Both the position numbers and the translations under genes were made by a program. A stretch of 64,000 bases of DNA, taken from an uncultured Oscillospiraceae bacterium. GTDB lineage: Bacteria > Bacillota > Clostridia > Oscillospirales > Oscillospiraceae. Positions 18,987 to 30,140 of this stretch are shown here, piece after piece. The stretch lies in contig CAKSWT010000003.1 of NCBI GenBank assembly GCA_934512135.1, forward strand, positions 1-64,000, written 5' to 3'. The notes under the pieces are model-generated. The model did no database searches. It saw nothing but the letters and a program-made list of their open reading frames with translations, and was not told the DNA's origin. Each line of letters begins with the position of its first letter. Position 1 is the first letter of the stretch.

Positions 18987-19865
18987 TTATTTCGCATCAT
19001 AAACCTCGATTTCACTGTCAAAGTATTTTTCCTGAAAGGACACCTGTTTTGCAATTTCCCACTTGTCAAGCGTACATCCCATGGGTGCGGCAATCAGCTT
19101 GTCCTCTGTATCGTTTCGCCGGTGGACCATGCCGATGACACGGGCCGTATACGCCTGAACCGGAGTATCCACCCCCAGCAGATACACATCCAGATCCTCT
19201 CCGTCCCCACTCGTCACACCGGGAAGGTACCCGTAGTTGACGGGATACATCAAACCCGGGTGTTCCGGATGGGCGCTTCCCAGGGGCCGGTCTATTTGGA
19301 TGGCAACCGTCTTCCCGAGATAGGACGCCGCCAGGGCCTTTCGTTGGGTCCGCACAATAAACTGGTGCTTTCCCGCCAGATATTTTGCTCTGCCCCGGTC
19401 CACCGGGGCCTGCTTGGCCAGGGATTCCTTCAGCGCCTCATAGGCCTTCGCAGCCGATGGGGTGCGGTTTAGATAATCCCGGAAGTTGATGTAGTTCACC
19501 CATTCTGGGCTGTCGGTATGCACCACATGGATGAAGTGCGTCTGCAAATCTCCGGTTCCCTCGTAGAAGCTGCCGCAGCCGAAGAGCAGCTGGTTTGGCA
19601 GGCCCGCCTGGGGCCTGTAGTAAAAGCCCGCAGCCTGAAGGGCCCCCTCATACACCAAAACATCCCGAAAATGATCCACCGCCACGGCAATATCGATAAT
19701 CGGCTTTGCCTGGATGGCGGGGATGGCAGTGCTCCCCACATGCTCAATGTCCTGAATGACGTCTCCCAGGATTCCCCGCAGCCGGGCCATGGTGTTCCGG
19801 GCCTCGGCTTCCCACTCCGGCTGGTGCCGGCACAGCAGGACTGTGCCTCGCTTTAATCCAATCAT
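18987..19865 (-). CDS. GrpB-family domain fused to an inorganic-pyrophosphatase-like domain
   Basis: 292 residues. Residues about 1-170 are a GrpB/UPF0157 domain of the nucleotidyltransferase fold, with [23 protein letters not shown] as its signature and [22 protein letters not shown] later. Residues about 183-290 resemble the short family I pyrophosphatase-like proteins of Firmicutes: [20 protein letters not shown] and [12 protein letters not shown], the last matching the metal-binding DGDPLD-type motif. The reading frame is continuous through the join. Its ATG overlaps the uvrA stop by four bases. The fusion would allow nucleotidyl transfer coupled to pyrophosphate removal; this is inference. 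Confidence 0.82.
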   Translation of the reverse strand: MIGLKRGTVLLCRHQPEWEAEARNTMARLRGILGDVIQDIEHVGSTAIPAIQAKPIIDIAVAVDHFRDVLVYEGALQAAGFYYRPQAGLPNQLLFGCGSFYEGTGDLQTHFIHVVHTDSPEWVNYINFRDYLNRTPSAAKAYEALKESLAKQAPVDRGRAKYLAGKHQFIVRTQRKALAASYLGKTVAIQIDRPLGSAHPEHPGLMYPVNYGYLPGVTSGDGEDLDVYLLGVDTPVQAYTARVIGMVHRRNDTEDKLIAAPMGCTLDKWEIAKQVSFQEKYFDSEIEVYDAK

Positions 19866-22711
19866 TGCCGTACCTCCAAGCGATCCCGTTCCAGCATGGG
19901 CTTTAAATACCGGCCGGTATAGCTTGCCTCGCAGGCTGCCACATCCTCCGGCGTTCCGGTGCAGACCACGCTGCCTCCGCCGGTACCTCCCTCGGGACCC
20001 AGGTCGATGATGTGGTCCGCCACCTTGATGACATCCAGATTATGCTCAATGACCAGCACCGTATTTCCCTGATCCACCAGGGCCTGGAGCACCTCCACCA
20101 GTCGGTGGACATCCGCCACATGGAGGCCCGTGGTGGGCTCATCCAGAATATAGAACGTGCTGCCTGTGGACTGCCGGCTGAGCTCCGTGGCCAGCTTTAC
20201 CCGCTGGGCCTCGCCGCCGGACAGCGTTGTGGAGGACTGGCCCAGCTTGATATATCCCAGTCCCACCTGGCACAGAGCCTCCACCTTGCGGCGGATCCGG
20301 GGCAGATTCTCGAAAAACTCCAGAGCCTCATCGGCGGTCATGGCCAGCACATCGGCAATGCTCTTGCCCTTGTAGAGCACATCCAGCGTCTCCCGGTTGT
20401 AGCGCTTCCCCTTGCAGACGTCGCAGGGTACATAGATGTCTGGCAGGAAGTGCATCTCGATTTTTACCAGACCGTCGCCGCAGCAGGCCTCGCACCGTCC
20501 CCCTTTTACATTGAAGGAGAACCGTCCGGGGCCATAGCCCTTGGCCTTGGCGTCGGCGGTGGAGGCGAACAAATCCCGAATTTCGCCGAACAGCCCGGTA
20601 TAGGTGGCCGGATTGGACCGTGGCGTCCGCCCAATGGGGCTTTGGTCGATGCAGATTACCTTGTCCAAATGCTCAATGCCCTCAGCCCGCTCGTGCTTTC
20701 CCGCCCGAAGCCGGGCCCGGTTCAGCTCTGCCGCCAGCTTCTGGTAGATAATCTCGTTGACCAGAGAGGACTTTCCGGAGCCGGACACCCCGGTGACCAC
20801 CGTCAGGGTCCCCAGGGGAATGGACACGTCAATATGCTTTAGATTGTTTTCCGCACAGCCGTAGAATTTCAAGAACTTCCCGTTGCCGGGCCGTCTGACC
20901 GCAGGCACCGGGATCTTCTTTTTCCCGGAGAGATACTGGCCGGTGATGCTTCGAGGCTCGGCGATAATGTCCGCCAGGGTCCCCTGGGCCACAATCTCTC
21001 CTCCATGGACCCCTGCGCCGGGCCCCACATCCACAATGTAGTCCGCCGCCCGCATGGTGTCCTCGTCGTGCTCCACCACAATCAGGGTGTTGCCCAGCTC
21101 CACCATCTGACGCAGCGTGTGGAGCAGCTTGTCGTTGTCCCGCTGGTGGAGCCCGATGGAGGGCTCATCCAGGATATACAGCACCCCCATCAGCGCGGAG
21201 CCGATCTGGGTGGCCAGCCGAATTCGCTGGCTCTCCCCGCCGGACAGGGTGCCTGCACTTCGGGACAGGGTCAGATATTCCAGTCCCACGCTTTTTAGAA
21301 AGTTCAGCCGGGACTTGATCTCCCGGAGAATCTGCTGGGCGATTACCGCCTGGGCCCCGGTGAGCTCCAGCCGGTCAATGAACTCCAGGGCCTGGGTCAC
21401 CGAGAGCTTGCAGAACTCCATAATATTGATGCCCCCCACCGTTACCGCCAGCACAATGGGCGACAGCCGGTCTCCGTGGCAGTCCGGGCAGGGATGATAG
21501 CTCATGCACTCCTCCAGCTCCCGGCGCATGGAGTCCGACTGGGTCTCCCGGTACCGGCGGCTGAGATTGTTGAGGATGCCCTCAAAGGCCTGCTCCAGGG
21601 TGCCCCGTCCGTTGCCTCGGTCATATTGGAGCTTGAGCTTCTCCCCCTTGGTGCCATAGAGCAGCGCATCCATGGCCTGGGGCGTGAGCTTTTCCAGGGG
21701 CGTATCCAGAGAAAAGCCGTACTTCCGGCCCAGGGCCTCATAGTACATCCGGCTGATGGTGTCGTTTTTGGCGTTGCCCCAGCCGCTGGCAATGATGCCC
21801 CCCTCCAGAATCGACAGGCTCCGGTTGGGCATAATCAGGTCCGGGTCCACCTTCAGCTGATACCCCAGGCCGCTGCACTGGGGACAGGCCCCGTAGGGAT
21901 TGTTGAAGGAGAACATCCGCGGTTCCAGCTCCGGCAGAGAAATGCCGCAGTCCTCGCAGGCATAATTCTGGGAAAAGGACAGCTCCCGGTCCTCCTGAAT
22001 CAGATGAATGATCACCTGACCGCCGGAGAGACTCAGCGCCGTCTCAATGGAGTCCGTAAGCCGCCGCGCAATGTCCTCCTTCATCACCAGGCGGTCCACG
22101 ACGATTTCAATATTGTGTTTTTTGTTTTTGCTCAGGGAAATCTCCTCGGTGAGGTCATAAATGCTCCCGTCCACCCGGACCCGGACATAGCCGCTTTTCT
22201 TGGCGTCCGAAAAGACCTTCTGATGCTCTCCCTTCTTTCCCCGGATCACCGGAGCGAGAATCTGGAACCGGGACCCCTGGTCCAGGGTCATCACCTGGTC
22301 CACAATCTGGTCCACACTTTGCCGGCGGATCTCCTTGCCGCACTTGGGACAGTGGGGGATGCCCACTCTGGCCCAGAGCAGCCGGAGATAGTCGTAGATC
22401 TCCGTCACGGTGCCCACGGTGGACCTGGGGTTTCGGGAGGTGGTTTTCTGGTCAATGGAAATGGCCGGGGAGAGGCCGTCAATGGCGTCCACATCCGGCT
22501 TGTCCATCTGTCCCAGAAACTGCCGGGCATAGGAGGACAGCGACTCCACATATCGCCGCTGGCCCTCGGCATAGATGGTGTCAAAGGCCAGCGAGCTTTT
22601 TCCGGAGCCGGAAAGTCCGGTGAATACCACCAGCGCGTCCCGAGGCAGACTCAGGCTGACATTTTTCAGGTTATTTTCCCGTGCGCCTTGAATAACAATA
22701 CGATCCTGCAA
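19862..22711 (-). CDS. uvrA: Excinuclease ABC subunit A
   Basis: 949 residues, full length. It has two ABC ATPase modules: first P-loop GLSGSGKSS, second GVSGSGKSS, with signatures TLSGGESQR and TLSGGEAQR. Zinc-finger cysteines are visible in the N-terminal half ([13 protein letters not shown] and CPQCSG) and in the C-terminal half (CEACCGDG and CDVCKG). Walker B strands are [11 protein letters not shown] and [11 protein letters not shown]. It recognises DNA damage in nucleotide excision repair with UvrB, encoded two genes upstream in the same operon. Confidence 0.97.
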   Translation of the reverse strand: MQDRIVIQGARENNLKNVSLSLPRDALVVFTGLSGSGKSSLAFDTIYAEGQRRYVESLSSYARQFLGQMDKPDVDAIDGLSPAISIDQKTTSRNPRSTVGTVTEIYDYLRLLWARVGIPHCPKCGKEIRRQSVDQIVDQVMTLDQGSRFQILAPVIRGKKGEHQKVFSDAKKSGYVRVRVDGSIYDLTEEISLSKNKKHNIEIVVDRLVMKEDIARRLTDSIETALSLSGGQVIIHLIQEDRELSFSQNYACEDCGISLPELEPRMFSFNNPYGACPQCSGLGYQLKVDPDLIMPNRSLSILEGGIIASGWGNAKNDTISRMYYEALGRKYGFSLDTPLEKLTPQAMDALLYGTKGEKLKLQYDRGNGRGTLEQAFEGILNNLSRRYRETQSDSMRRELEECMSYHPCPDCHGDRLSPIVLAVTVGGINIMEFCKLSVTQALEFIDRLELTGAQAVIAQQILREIKSRLNFLKSVGLEYLTLSRSAGTLSGGESQRIRLATQIGSALMGVLYILDEPSIGLHQRDNDKLLHTLRQMVELGNTLIVVEHDEDTMRAADYIVDVGPGAGVHGGEIVAQGTLADIIAEPRSITGQYLSGKKKIPVPAVRRPGNGKFLKFYGCAENNLKHIDVSIPLGTLTVVTGVSGSGKSSLVNEIIYQKLAAELNRARLRAGKHERAEGIEHLDKVICIDQSPIGRTPRSNPATYTGLFGEIRDLFASTADAKAKGYGPGRFSFNVKGGRCEACCGDGLVKIEMHFLPDIYVPCDVCKGKRYNRETLDVLYKGKSIADVLAMTADEALEFFENLPRIRRKVEALCQVGLGYIKLGQSSTTLSGGEAQRVKLATELSRQSTGSTFYILDEPTTGLHVADVHRLVEVLQALVDQGNTVLVIEHNLDVIKVADHIIDLGPEGGTGGGSVVCTGTPEDVAACEASYTGRYLKPMLERDRLEVRQ

Positions 22712-22737
22712 AGTGATTCAGCTCCTGTTCCGAATGG

Positions 22738-23961
22738 TTATGTGCCGTCTGTTTTGGTTTCCGGCCGAATGCCGCCGTCCAGCAGATCGCTGAGATAGTA
22801 GATACGGTCCAAGGTCTGCTGGGCCGCGTCGCCGGTGGCGGGGGTGGGAGAATAGGTATTGGCCCCTTGCTCCGAGGAAACGGAGCAGGGGATAATCTGA
22901 TAGGTGGCGTTCTCCTGGGTCTTGCCGTCGGAAACGGTAAAGGTCTGCTGGAAAATTGCCGTGTCCGTGGGGATCTCGCCGTCGCTTAAAAAGCTCCCCA
23001 GGCTGTAGGCGATGTATTTTCCCTTATAGCATTCGATGCCCTGAAGCCCTCCGGGCTGTACGCCCACCACCAGGTCTGCCCCGGCGGAAATCAGCTTGTG
23101 GGCCAGAAGAATCTGGTCATCGTTGGGGATCTCGTCCTGGGATTCCGCCCAGCTGATCAGCACCACAATAATCTGCGCGCCCTGGCTTTGGAGCTCCGCA
23201 ATGTTATCCAGGGCCTGACTGCCGTAGTCCTCCTGGGAGTCCTCCCAGACCCCGGAGAGCCCCACCGGAATGCCCTGGGTCTCCACCACAGAGCCGGTCC
23301 CCCCGGCTGTGGCAGCCGCTGTCGGCAGCACCAGCACATTATCATAGCCAAACCGCCCCACCTGGGCGTTGTCCAGATTTGCCAGGGTGTCCACATAGCC
23401 CTCGTCGCCATAGTCCTGGCTGTGGGCGTTGGCCACGGAGACTGCATCAATGCCCCCTGCCGCCAAAATCTGTCCATAGGAGGGGTCTGCCCGGATGGCC
23501 TCCGTCAGATTCTGCCGGGTGTCCGACAGCGTCAGGGTGCCGTCCAGGGTCGCCACCGTCAAATCGTCCCCCTCAAAGATCGATTTGACGTTCTGAAAAA
23601 AATAGGATGCCCCATAACGATCATAGTATTCCTGAAAGGAGTCGGTGTAGCCCTCCTCCTCATCCTGTCCCAGAACACAGCTGCCCACAAAGCTCAGGGT
23701 TATCTGGGTCCCCTGGGGCTGCGCCAGGGCCGTTGCCTCCGGTTGAGGCTCCGGGGACAGGGCCATCTGGGCCTCTGCGGCCTTTTTGGCCTGGATTTTT
23801 GCGGCCAGATCGTCAATGGCCCGCTTGGTGGCGCAGCTCTGGGCCAAGGCGATGATCGACAGCACAATGGCCAGGACGATGGCGCCCATTCGAATGCCGC
23901 GCTGCATCCGCAGATATTTCTGCCGCTCTGCCCGGCGCTGCTGAGGAGTCTTGTTGTCCAT
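22738..23961 (-). CDS. CapA-like metallophosphatase-fold protein with altered active site
   Basis: 407 residues. A basic N-terminus and one membrane helix (about 24-42) anchor the protein, with the rest outside. Residues about 90-365 follow the order of the CapA (poly-gamma-glutamate synthesis) family: LSFVGSCVLGQ, VSVANAHSQDYGDEG (family ANNHxLDyG), VVLISWAESQDE, and AGADLVVGVQPGGLQGIE then YSLGSFLSD. The usual GxHPHxxQ motif is VQPGGLQ here, losing its histidines, so catalysis is doubtful. It lies between uvrB and uvrA with gaps of 17 and 26 bases, without an evident link to DNA repair. Confidence 0.75.
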   Translation of the reverse strand: MDNKTPQQRRAERQKYLRMQRGIRMGAIVLAIVLSIIALAQSCATKRAIDDLAAKIQAKKAAEAQMALSPEPQPEATALAQPQGTQITLSFVGSCVLGQDEEEGYTDSFQEYYDRYGASYFFQNVKSIFEGDDLTVATLDGTLTLSDTRQNLTEAIRADPSYGQILAAGGIDAVSVANAHSQDYGDEGYVDTLANLDNAQVGRFGYDNVLVLPTAAATAGGTGSVVETQGIPVGLSGVWEDSQEDYGSQALDNIAELQSQGAQIIVVLISWAESQDEIPNDDQILLAHKLISAGADLVVGVQPGGLQGIECYKGKYIAYSLGSFLSDGEIPTDTAIFQQTFTVSDGKTQENATYQIIPCSVSSEQGANTYSPTPATGDAAQQTLDRIYYLSDLLDGGIRPETKTDGT

Positions 23962-23978
23962 AGTGAAACCCTTCCTTC

Positions 23979-25940
23979 TTACTTGGTGCCGCGGAGCTGA
24001 ATGATCTGGTCCCGCAGGACCGCTGCATATTCGTACTCCATCATTTTTGCGGCCTTCTTCATTTCCTTTTCCAGGCGGGAGATCTCCGCCTCCCGTTCGT
24101 TCTTGGTGAGCTTTTTGCCCTCTCGTTGGACGTCCACGGTCCGGGAAATCTCAATGAGCTCCCGGACGGATTTGATAACGGTCTTGGGCACGATCCTGTG
24201 GGCCTCGTTGTAGGCCTGCTGGAGTTCCCGGCGGCGCTTGGTCTCTGTAATGGCATAGTCCATGGCCGGCGTAATCCGGTCTGCGTACATAATGACCCGG
24301 CCGTCGGCGTTTCGAGCCGCCCGTCCAATGGTCTGGATGAGGCTGGTGGGGGACCGGAGAAAACCCTCCTTGTCCGCATCCAAAATGGCCACCAGCGCCA
24401 CCTCCGGCAGATCCAGCCCCTCACGGAGCAGGTTGATCCCCACCAGGACGTCGAACTTCTGCATTCGCAGGTCCCGGATAATCTCCTGGCGCTCCATGGT
24501 GTCCACATCCGAGTGCATGTACCGGACCCGAATGCCGGTTTTGGTGAGGTAGTCTGTCAGATCCTCTGCCATTTTCTTGGTGAGCGTGGTGACCAGGGTC
24601 CGATAGTTGTGGGCGGAGAGCAGATTGATCTCCCCGATGAGGTCGTCGATCTGCCCTTCCACCGGGCGGACCTCCACCTCCGGGTCCAGCAATCCCGTGG
24701 GCCGAAGCAGCTGCTGGGCCACCTGGCCGGCCCGGCTCATCTCATAGTCCGCCGGCGTGGCGGAGACATAGATTACCTGATTGATCTTCTTCTGAAATTC
24801 CTCAAACTTCAAAGGCCGGTTGTCATAGGCCGAGGGGAGCCGGAATCCATAGTCCACCAGTGCCTGCTTTCTGGCTCGGTCTCCGTTGTACATGGCCCGG
24901 ACCTGGGGGATAGTCACATGGCTCTCGTCGATGAACATGAGAAAGTCCTCCGGGAAATAGTCCATCAGGGTCATAGGTGCAGAGCCCGCAGGGCGTCCGC
25001 TGATGATTCGGGAGTAGTTCTCAATGCCGGAGCAGAACCCCAGCTCGTCCATCATCTCAATGTCATACATGGTGCGCTGATGAATTCGCTGGGCCTCCAG
25101 GAGCTTCCCGTTGTCCCGGAACCACGTTTCCCGGTCCATCATCTCGCAGGCGATTTCCCGGGTTGCCCGCTCCATTTTCTCCTTGGTGGTGACGTAATGG
25201 CTGGCCGGGTAGATGGCACAGTGGGTGACCACCCGTTCCGCCGCACCGGTGACCACGTTGAACTCGCTGATTCGGTCGATCTCATCCCCGAAAAACTCAA
25301 TGCGGATGGCCCGGTTGGTCCACCCTGCCGGGAACACCTCCACCGTGTCCCCTCGGACCCGGAAGGTATTGCGGATAAAGTTCACATCGTTGCGCTCATA
25401 GCGGATGTCAATGAGGCTGCGAAGCAGGGTGTCCCGCTCCCAGGTCTGTCCCTGCCGGACCGACACCACCAGGGACTTATAGTCCTCCGGGTCGCCCAGA
25501 CCGTAGATACAGCTCACCGAGGACACCACAATCACGTCCCGCCGCTCCAGCAGCGACGCCGTGGCCGAGTTCCGCAGCCGGTCGATCTCGTCGTTGGTGG
25601 CGGAGTCCTTTTCGATGTAGGTGTCCGTGTGGGCGATATAGGCCTCCGGCTGGTAGTAGTCGTAGTAGGAGACGAAATACTCCACCGCGTTCTCCGGAAA
25701 GAACTCTTTGAATTCCGAGCACAGCTGAGCCGCCAGGGTCTTGTTGTGGGCCAGCACCAGGGTGGGCCGGTTCATCTTGGCAATGATGTTGGCCATGGTA
25801 AAGGTCTTGCCGGAGCCGGTAACGCCCAGAAGCACCTGTTCGTCAATGCCGTGTTGGAGCCCTGTGGTCAGGGCCTCAATGGCCTCCGGCTGATCTCCCG
25901 AGGGGGCAAAGGGGGCATGCAGCTTAAAAATCTGTTCCAT
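23979..25940 (-). CDS. uvrB: Excinuclease ABC subunit B
   Basis: 653 residues from the ATG at 25940 ([21 protein letters not shown]), with an AAGGAG site; a longer open frame upstream is not supported. Marks are P-loop GVTGSGKT, the DNA-gripping hairpin [10 protein letters not shown], helicase motif DESH, YVSATP, and the UVR domain at the C-terminus ([21 protein letters not shown]). It verifies damage and recruits UvrC. First gene of a uvrB-capA-like-uvrA-grpB/ppa unit. Confidence 0.97.
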   Translation of the reverse strand: MEQIFKLHAPFAPSGDQPEAIEALTTGLQHGIDEQVLLGVTGSGKTFTMANIIAKMNRPTLVLAHNKTLAAQLCSEFKEFFPENAVEYFVSYYDYYQPEAYIAHTDTYIEKDSATNDEIDRLRNSATASLLERRDVIVVSSVSCIYGLGDPEDYKSLVVSVRQGQTWERDTLLRSLIDIRYERNDVNFIRNTFRVRGDTVEVFPAGWTNRAIRIEFFGDEIDRISEFNVVTGAAERVVTHCAIYPASHYVTTKEKMERATREIACEMMDRETWFRDNGKLLEAQRIHQRTMYDIEMMDELGFCSGIENYSRIISGRPAGSAPMTLMDYFPEDFLMFIDESHVTIPQVRAMYNGDRARKQALVDYGFRLPSAYDNRPLKFEEFQKKINQVIYVSATPADYEMSRAGQVAQQLLRPTGLLDPEVEVRPVEGQIDDLIGEINLLSAHNYRTLVTTLTKKMAEDLTDYLTKTGIRVRYMHSDVDTMERQEIIRDLRMQKFDVLVGINLLREGLDLPEVALVAILDADKEGFLRSPTSLIQTIGRAARNADGRVIMYADRITPAMDYAITETKRRRELQQAYNEAHRIVPKTVIKSVRELIEISRTVDVQREGKKLTKNEREAEISRLEKEMKKAAKMMEYEYAAVLRDQIIQLRGTK

Positions 25941-26230
25941 AGACCTGATCTCCTTGGAGATTTTACAGGGTGCGGAAGGCCGTTCCGCACCAGGCTGATA
26001 TGCTATTATACCACCAAAGACCCAATTACTCAAGCAATTCTGCCGTTCCAGTTCCTGTGGGCAATACATTATTTTCTGCGGCTTCGGCTGTTGCATTTCC
26101 GGAGCCGTCCGTTTATAATAATGTCTGCCGAATCCACTGGATTTCGGCCGAATCCCAGGGGTTGCTGGAAAACTCCATGAAAACCCGATTTTTCTCGTTT
26201 TTTGACATCCACACAAGGAGGCGGATTTCT

Positions 26231-27616
26231 GTGCCCCAGTCAGCACAGAGGGCCAATGATTTCTCGGTAGGGAGCGTTCGCGGTGCCATTTTGCGCATGG
26301 CCGTTCCCATTACCCTGGCCCAATTTATCAACATCCTATATAATATTGTGGACCGCATGTATATCGGCCATATCCCCGGAGCCGGGTCCCTGGCCCTGAC
26401 GGGATTGGGGCTGAGTCTGCCGGTGATCTCCATTGTCATGGCCTTTGCCCGGCTTTCGGGCATGGGCGGCGGGCCGCTGTGTTCCATTGAGCGGGGCAAG
26501 GGGGACCTGGAGGAGGCAGAGCGGATTATGGGCAATTCCTTTACCCTTCTGCTGCTGTTCGCCCTGGTCCTGACCCTGCTGGGGGAGATCTTCCTTCGGC
26601 CGCTGCTCTACGCCTTTGGGGCCAGCGCCGACACCATCGGCTACGCCGTGGATTACGCCAGGATCTACCTGGCCGGAAACCTCTTTGTGCTGATTTCCCT
26701 GGGCATGAACAGCTTTATCAACGCCCAGGGCTTCGCCTCTACAGGGATGGTCACCACCCTGGTTGGTGCGCTGGCCAACATTCTTCTGGACCCCCTGTTT
26801 ATTTTTGTATTCGGCTGGGGCGTCCGGGGGGCAGCCGTCGCCACGGTGATCTCCCAGGCCCTGTCCGCCCTGTGGGTTATGGGGTTTCTCACGGGAAAGA
26901 AGGCCGTTTTGCGGCTGAAGCCGGCCTGTATGCGCCTGCAATGGGCCAGAGTCCGCCGGATCCTGGGGCTGGGCTTTTCCGGCTTTGTGATGGCGCTGAC
27001 CAACTCCGTGGTCCAGGTGGCCTGCAATTCGGTGCTGTCCGTCTTTGGCGGGGACCTGTATGTGGGGGTTATGACGGTGATCAACTCCATCCGGGAGGTG
27101 GCCTGTATGCCCGTTCAGGGCATCTCCAACGCCGCCGAGCCGGTGCTGGGCTATAACTACGGGGCGGGAAAGCCCCAGCGGGTCCGCCAGGGCATTGTAT
27201 TTATCAGTCTCTGGGCCGTGGGCTACTCTGTCCTGATGTGGCTGCTGATCCGGCTGGCGCCAACCTGGCTGATCCGGATTTTTAACAGCGACCCTGCCCT
27301 CATCGCCGCCGGCATTCCGGCGCTGCATCTCTATTTTTCCGCTTTCTTTATGATGGCACTGCAATTCGCAGGGCAGAGCACCTTTGTCGCCCTGGGAAAA
27401 AGCAAGCAGGCGATCTTTTTCTCCGTTTTCCGAAAGGTCATTATTGTTCTGCCACTGACCCTTTGGCTGCCCCATGTAGGCGGCCTGGGGGTCAGCGGGG
27501 TGTTCTGGGCCGAGGTTATCTCCAATATTGTGGGAGGGCTGGGCTGCTTCCTCACCATGCTTCTGACGGTGTATCTCCCTCTGGGGCGCCAGGAACACGG
27601 CAACGTCAATATCTAA
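26231..27616 (+). CDS. MATE-family efflux transporter
   Basis: 461 residues from a GTG at 26231 with an AAGGAGG site nine bases upstream; the open frame is longer but this start matches the family length. There are about twelve membrane helices in two MatE halves. The first opens [23 protein letters not shown]; the second contains GNYGAG-like [15 protein letters not shown] proteins expel drugs or metabolites using a sodium or proton gradient. The next gene starts 17 bases downstream, so they may be co-transcribed. Confidence 0.92.
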   Translation: MPQSAQRANDFSVGSVRGAILRMAVPITLAQFINILYNIVDRMYIGHIPGAGSLALTGLGLSLPVISIVMAFARLSGMGGGPLCSIERGKGDLEEAERIMGNSFTLLLLFALVLTLLGEIFLRPLLYAFGASADTIGYAVDYARIYLAGNLFVLISLGMNSFINAQGFASTGMVTTLVGALANILLDPLFIFVFGWGVRGAAVATVISQALSALWVMGFLTGKKAVLRLKPACMRLQWARVRRILGLGFSGFVMALTNSVVQVACNSVLSVFGGDLYVGVMTVINSIREVACMPVQGISNAAEPVLGYNYGAGKPQRVRQGIVFISLWAVGYSVLMWLLIRLAPTWLIRIFNSDPALIAAGIPALHLYFSAFFMMALQFAGQSTFVALGKSKQAIFFSVFRKVIIVLPLTLWLPHVGGLGVSGVFWAEVISNIVGGLGCFLTMLLTVYLPLGRQEHGNVNI

Positions 27617-27633
27617 ACGAAAGAAGGACTTTT

Positions 27634-28539
27634 ATGGAGCATCTGTTCCTAATCAACCCCCAGGCCGGGAAATACGACCACACCCAAGAGGTGGCCTCTG
27701 CCGCCCAGGCGCTGTGCCAATCCCTGGGGGAGCCCTGCCGCATTGAAATATCCCAGCACAAGGGGCACCTGACGGAGCTTGCCAAGGCTGCCGGTGAAAC
27801 AGGCCGAGCCATCAGGCTCTACGCCTGCGGCGGAGACGGCACCCTCCATGAGGCGGTCGCCGGGGCCTATGGCTATGAGAACCTGTCCCTGACCTGTGTC
27901 CCCTGTGGCTCCGGCAACGACTACATCAAGCAGTTTGCCCATCCTGAGGCCTTTTTCCGGCTGGAGAACTTCCGGTCCACGGAAACCCGGCAGGTGGACC
28001 TGATCGATGCCAACGGGAATTTGGCCATTAACGTCTGCTCCATGGGCTTTGACGCCCGGATTGGCACCGCCATTGACTCCTATCGCCGGGTCCCCGGGCT
28101 TTCGGGCCACCGGGCCTACTACGCCAGCGCCCTGGTCAATCTGATCAAAGGCGTGTCCAAGCCCTGCCGGGTGGAGCTGGAGGACGGCACCGTTATAGAC
28201 GGCGATCAGAGCCTGGTCTGCGTCTGCAACGGCAGCTGGTATGGCGGTTCCTTTCACCCGGTGCCCGAGGCCAGCATAACGGACGGAATTTTGGATATTC
28301 TGGTGGTGAAGGCCGTGTCCCGGCTGACGGTAGCCCGGGTCATCGGCGCCTATCAGAAGGGCTTATATGCCGACTATCCCCAGCTGATTTCCCGCTTTCA
28401 GGCCAAGTCTCTGCGCATCCTCACCCCGAAGCCGGAGCCGGTCAACCTGGACGGGGAGCTGCTCCACAGCGAGGATCTGCACATTCAAGTTCTGCCCAAG
28501 GCCCTGCGGTTTTTCGCCCCTACCGAGGCCTGGGCATAG
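27634..28539 (+). CDS. Diacylglycerol kinase-family (YegS/DagK-like) lipid kinase
   Basis: 301 residues from the ATG at 27634 with an AGAAGGA site. The catalytic domain begins HLFLINPQAGK, with the nucleotide loop CGGDGTLHEAV (about 65-75) and PCGSGNDYIK, and a C-terminal beta domain ending VNLDGEL. The family phosphorylates diacylglycerol or related lipids; the precise substrate cannot be read from sequence. Confidence 0.88.
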   Translation: MEHLFLINPQAGKYDHTQEVASAAQALCQSLGEPCRIEISQHKGHLTELAKAAGETGRAIRLYACGGDGTLHEAVAGAYGYENLSLTCVPCGSGNDYIKQFAHPEAFFRLENFRSTETRQVDLIDANGNLAINVCSMGFDARIGTAIDSYRRVPGLSGHRAYYASALVNLIKGVSKPCRVELEDGTVIDGDQSLVCVCNGSWYGGSFHPVPEASITDGILDILVVKAVSRLTVARVIGAYQKGLYADYPQLISRFQAKSLRILTPKPEPVNLDGELLHSEDLHIQVLPKALRFFAPTEAWA

Positions 28540-28549
28540 GAAGGCGCAT

Positions 28550-29182
28550 ATGGACATTTTTATTTTGATATTAGAGCTGATTGGCACCGTGGCCTTTTCT
28601 ATCTCCGGGGCCGTCACCGCCATCAGAAAGAATATGGACATTTTCGGCGTGCTGATTCTGGGCCTTACCACCGCAGTGGGGGGCGGTATCATCCGGGACC
28701 TGATTCTGGGCTATACGCCCCCGGCCACCTTCCGGGACCCGCTGTACGCCGTCACTGCGCTGATTACGGCAGGCATTGTGTTTCTTCCCATGGTACGGCG
28801 GCTGTTTCAGCGGTACCGGCGGGCCTATGATCTGGTTATGCTGACCATGGACTCTGTGGGCCTTGGCATCTTCACCGTCATCGGCGTCCAGGCCGCCCTT
28901 GCCCTGTCAGACTCCTTCAACCTGTTTCTGCTCACCTTTGTGGGCGTGATTACCGGCGTGGGAGGCGGCCTGCTTCGGGACATGATGGCAGGGGACCCGC
29001 CTTACATCTTCGTAAGGCATATTTACGCCAGTGCATCCATTGCAGGAGCCCTGGTCTGTGCGGGGCTGTGGTCCGTGATTCCCCAGATCTGGGCCATGAA
29101 TCTGGGCGCCGCCCTAGTGATCGCCATTCGATTTCTGTCCGCTCACTACCGCTGGAGCCTTCCTCGGGCCAGAATGGAATAA
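28550..29182 (+). CDS. TRIC/UPF0126-family membrane protein (YicG-like)
   Basis: 210 residues with about seven membrane helices arranged as an internal duplication: the motif GGGIIRDLILGYTP in the first half recurs as GGGLLRDMMAGDPP in the second. This is the mark of the UPF0126/TRIC-type channel family; some bacterial members have been tied to glycine movement. It follows the lipid kinase by 10 bases in the same direction. Confidence 0.88.
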   Translation: MDIFILILELIGTVAFSISGAVTAIRKNMDIFGVLILGLTTAVGGGIIRDLILGYTPPATFRDPLYAVTALITAGIVFLPMVRRLFQRYRRAYDLVMLTMDSVGLGIFTVIGVQAALALSDSFNLFLLTFVGVITGVGGGLLRDMMAGDPPYIFVRHIYASASIAGALVCAGLWSVIPQIWAMNLGAALVIAIRFLSAHYRWSLPRARME

Positions 29183-29278
29183 TTTATCCCTCCGGAGCAG
29201 CCCCAGTGGCGGGGAAGTTACAGGGACTTGCTGCCCGATTCGTAAATTCTAATCCCCATTTTATGGGCAAAATACTAC

Positions 29279-29307
29279 TTTACAGTTTCTCCCTTCCATG
29301 GTATACT
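29279..29307 (+). promoter_or_regulatory. Sigma-A promoter of the ABC exporter operon
   Basis: TTTACA (29279-29284), 17-base spacer, TATACT (29302-29307), 33 bases before the ATG at 29340. Confidence 0.75.
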
Positions 29308-29339
29308 GGAATCGGCTACGCAAGGAAGGGGGAATTTTT

Positions 29340-30128
29340 ATGCTGGCAACTCTGGGCTGGACGGCCTACCGGCTGCTTCGAAAGAAAGAAACCTATATTC
29401 TGTTTGCGGTTCTAGCATTTCTCACCCTGGTACTCACGGGAATCCGGCACATCAACGGGGCCCAGGACCTGAGTCTGCTTAATTTGGCCTATGGCACGGA
29501 CTTCCTCTCCATGGAGGAGTTTCTGGCCTGGTACGACCTGTGGTCCTATCAGTGGGTCGTCTCCTCCTTAGAACTTTTGCCCCTGCTGCCCATTGCGGCC
29601 AGTATATTTCCCGACGCAGACGCCCCGGAGTGGAAGGTCCCGGTGGTTCAGGGACACCCCCGGTGGCACGCCGTTCTCTCGGCCCTTGTGTGCTATGTGG
29701 TGGAGATTTTGATTTTGACGCTCTGCGCCACGCTGCTGGCCATTGCCTGCAACACCTATCGCTGGTCCGTTCAGGCGCCCATCTCCTTCTATGTTCGCAC
29801 CTTTGCCCTGCGGCTCTATCTGATGACAGGCTTTGCCCTGCTGGCGCTGGCTGTGGTGCTGCTGTTCCGAAAGCGGATTCTGGGCATCATTGTGGGAACG
29901 CTGATTTCCCTGCTGCTTACCGTTTCCGCCAACAGAGGCTTCTATATGGGCACCCCGCTGTGGGAGCTGCTTCCCAAGAACAGCCACAAGCTGGAGGTCT
30001 GGATGTGGCAGGTGGAGCCCGTGGCCTCCCCTCAGCAGATCGCCCGGATTCTCCTGTTCCCCCTGGCGGCGGCAGCGCTGGCTACAGGGGTGGCGCTCTG
30101 GCGGTATCGCCGCCGGGACCTTTGCTGA
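29340..30128 (+). CDS. ABC-2 type membrane protein
   Basis: 262 residues from the ATG at 29340, chosen for its AAGGAAGGGGG site. About six hydrophobic helices and little other signature, with the longest soluble segment near residues 28-70. It precedes an ABC ATPase by 12 bases and a second permease-like gene, so it is probably one half of an exporter. The substrate is unknown. No close family recognised beyond ABC-2 permease build. Confidence 0.7.
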   Translation: MLATLGWTAYRLLRKKETYILFAVLAFLTLVLTGIRHINGAQDLSLLNLAYGTDFLSMEEFLAWYDLWSYQWVVSSLELLPLLPIAASIFPDADAPEWKVPVVQGHPRWHAVLSALVCYVVEILILTLCATLLAIACNTYRWSVQAPISFYVRTFALRLYLMTGFALLALAVVLLFRKRILGIIVGTLISLLLTVSANRGFYMGTPLWELLPKNSHKLEVWMWQVEPVASPQQIARILLFPLAAAALATGVALWRYRRRDLC

Positions 30129-30140
30129 AGGAGGGGTTAT

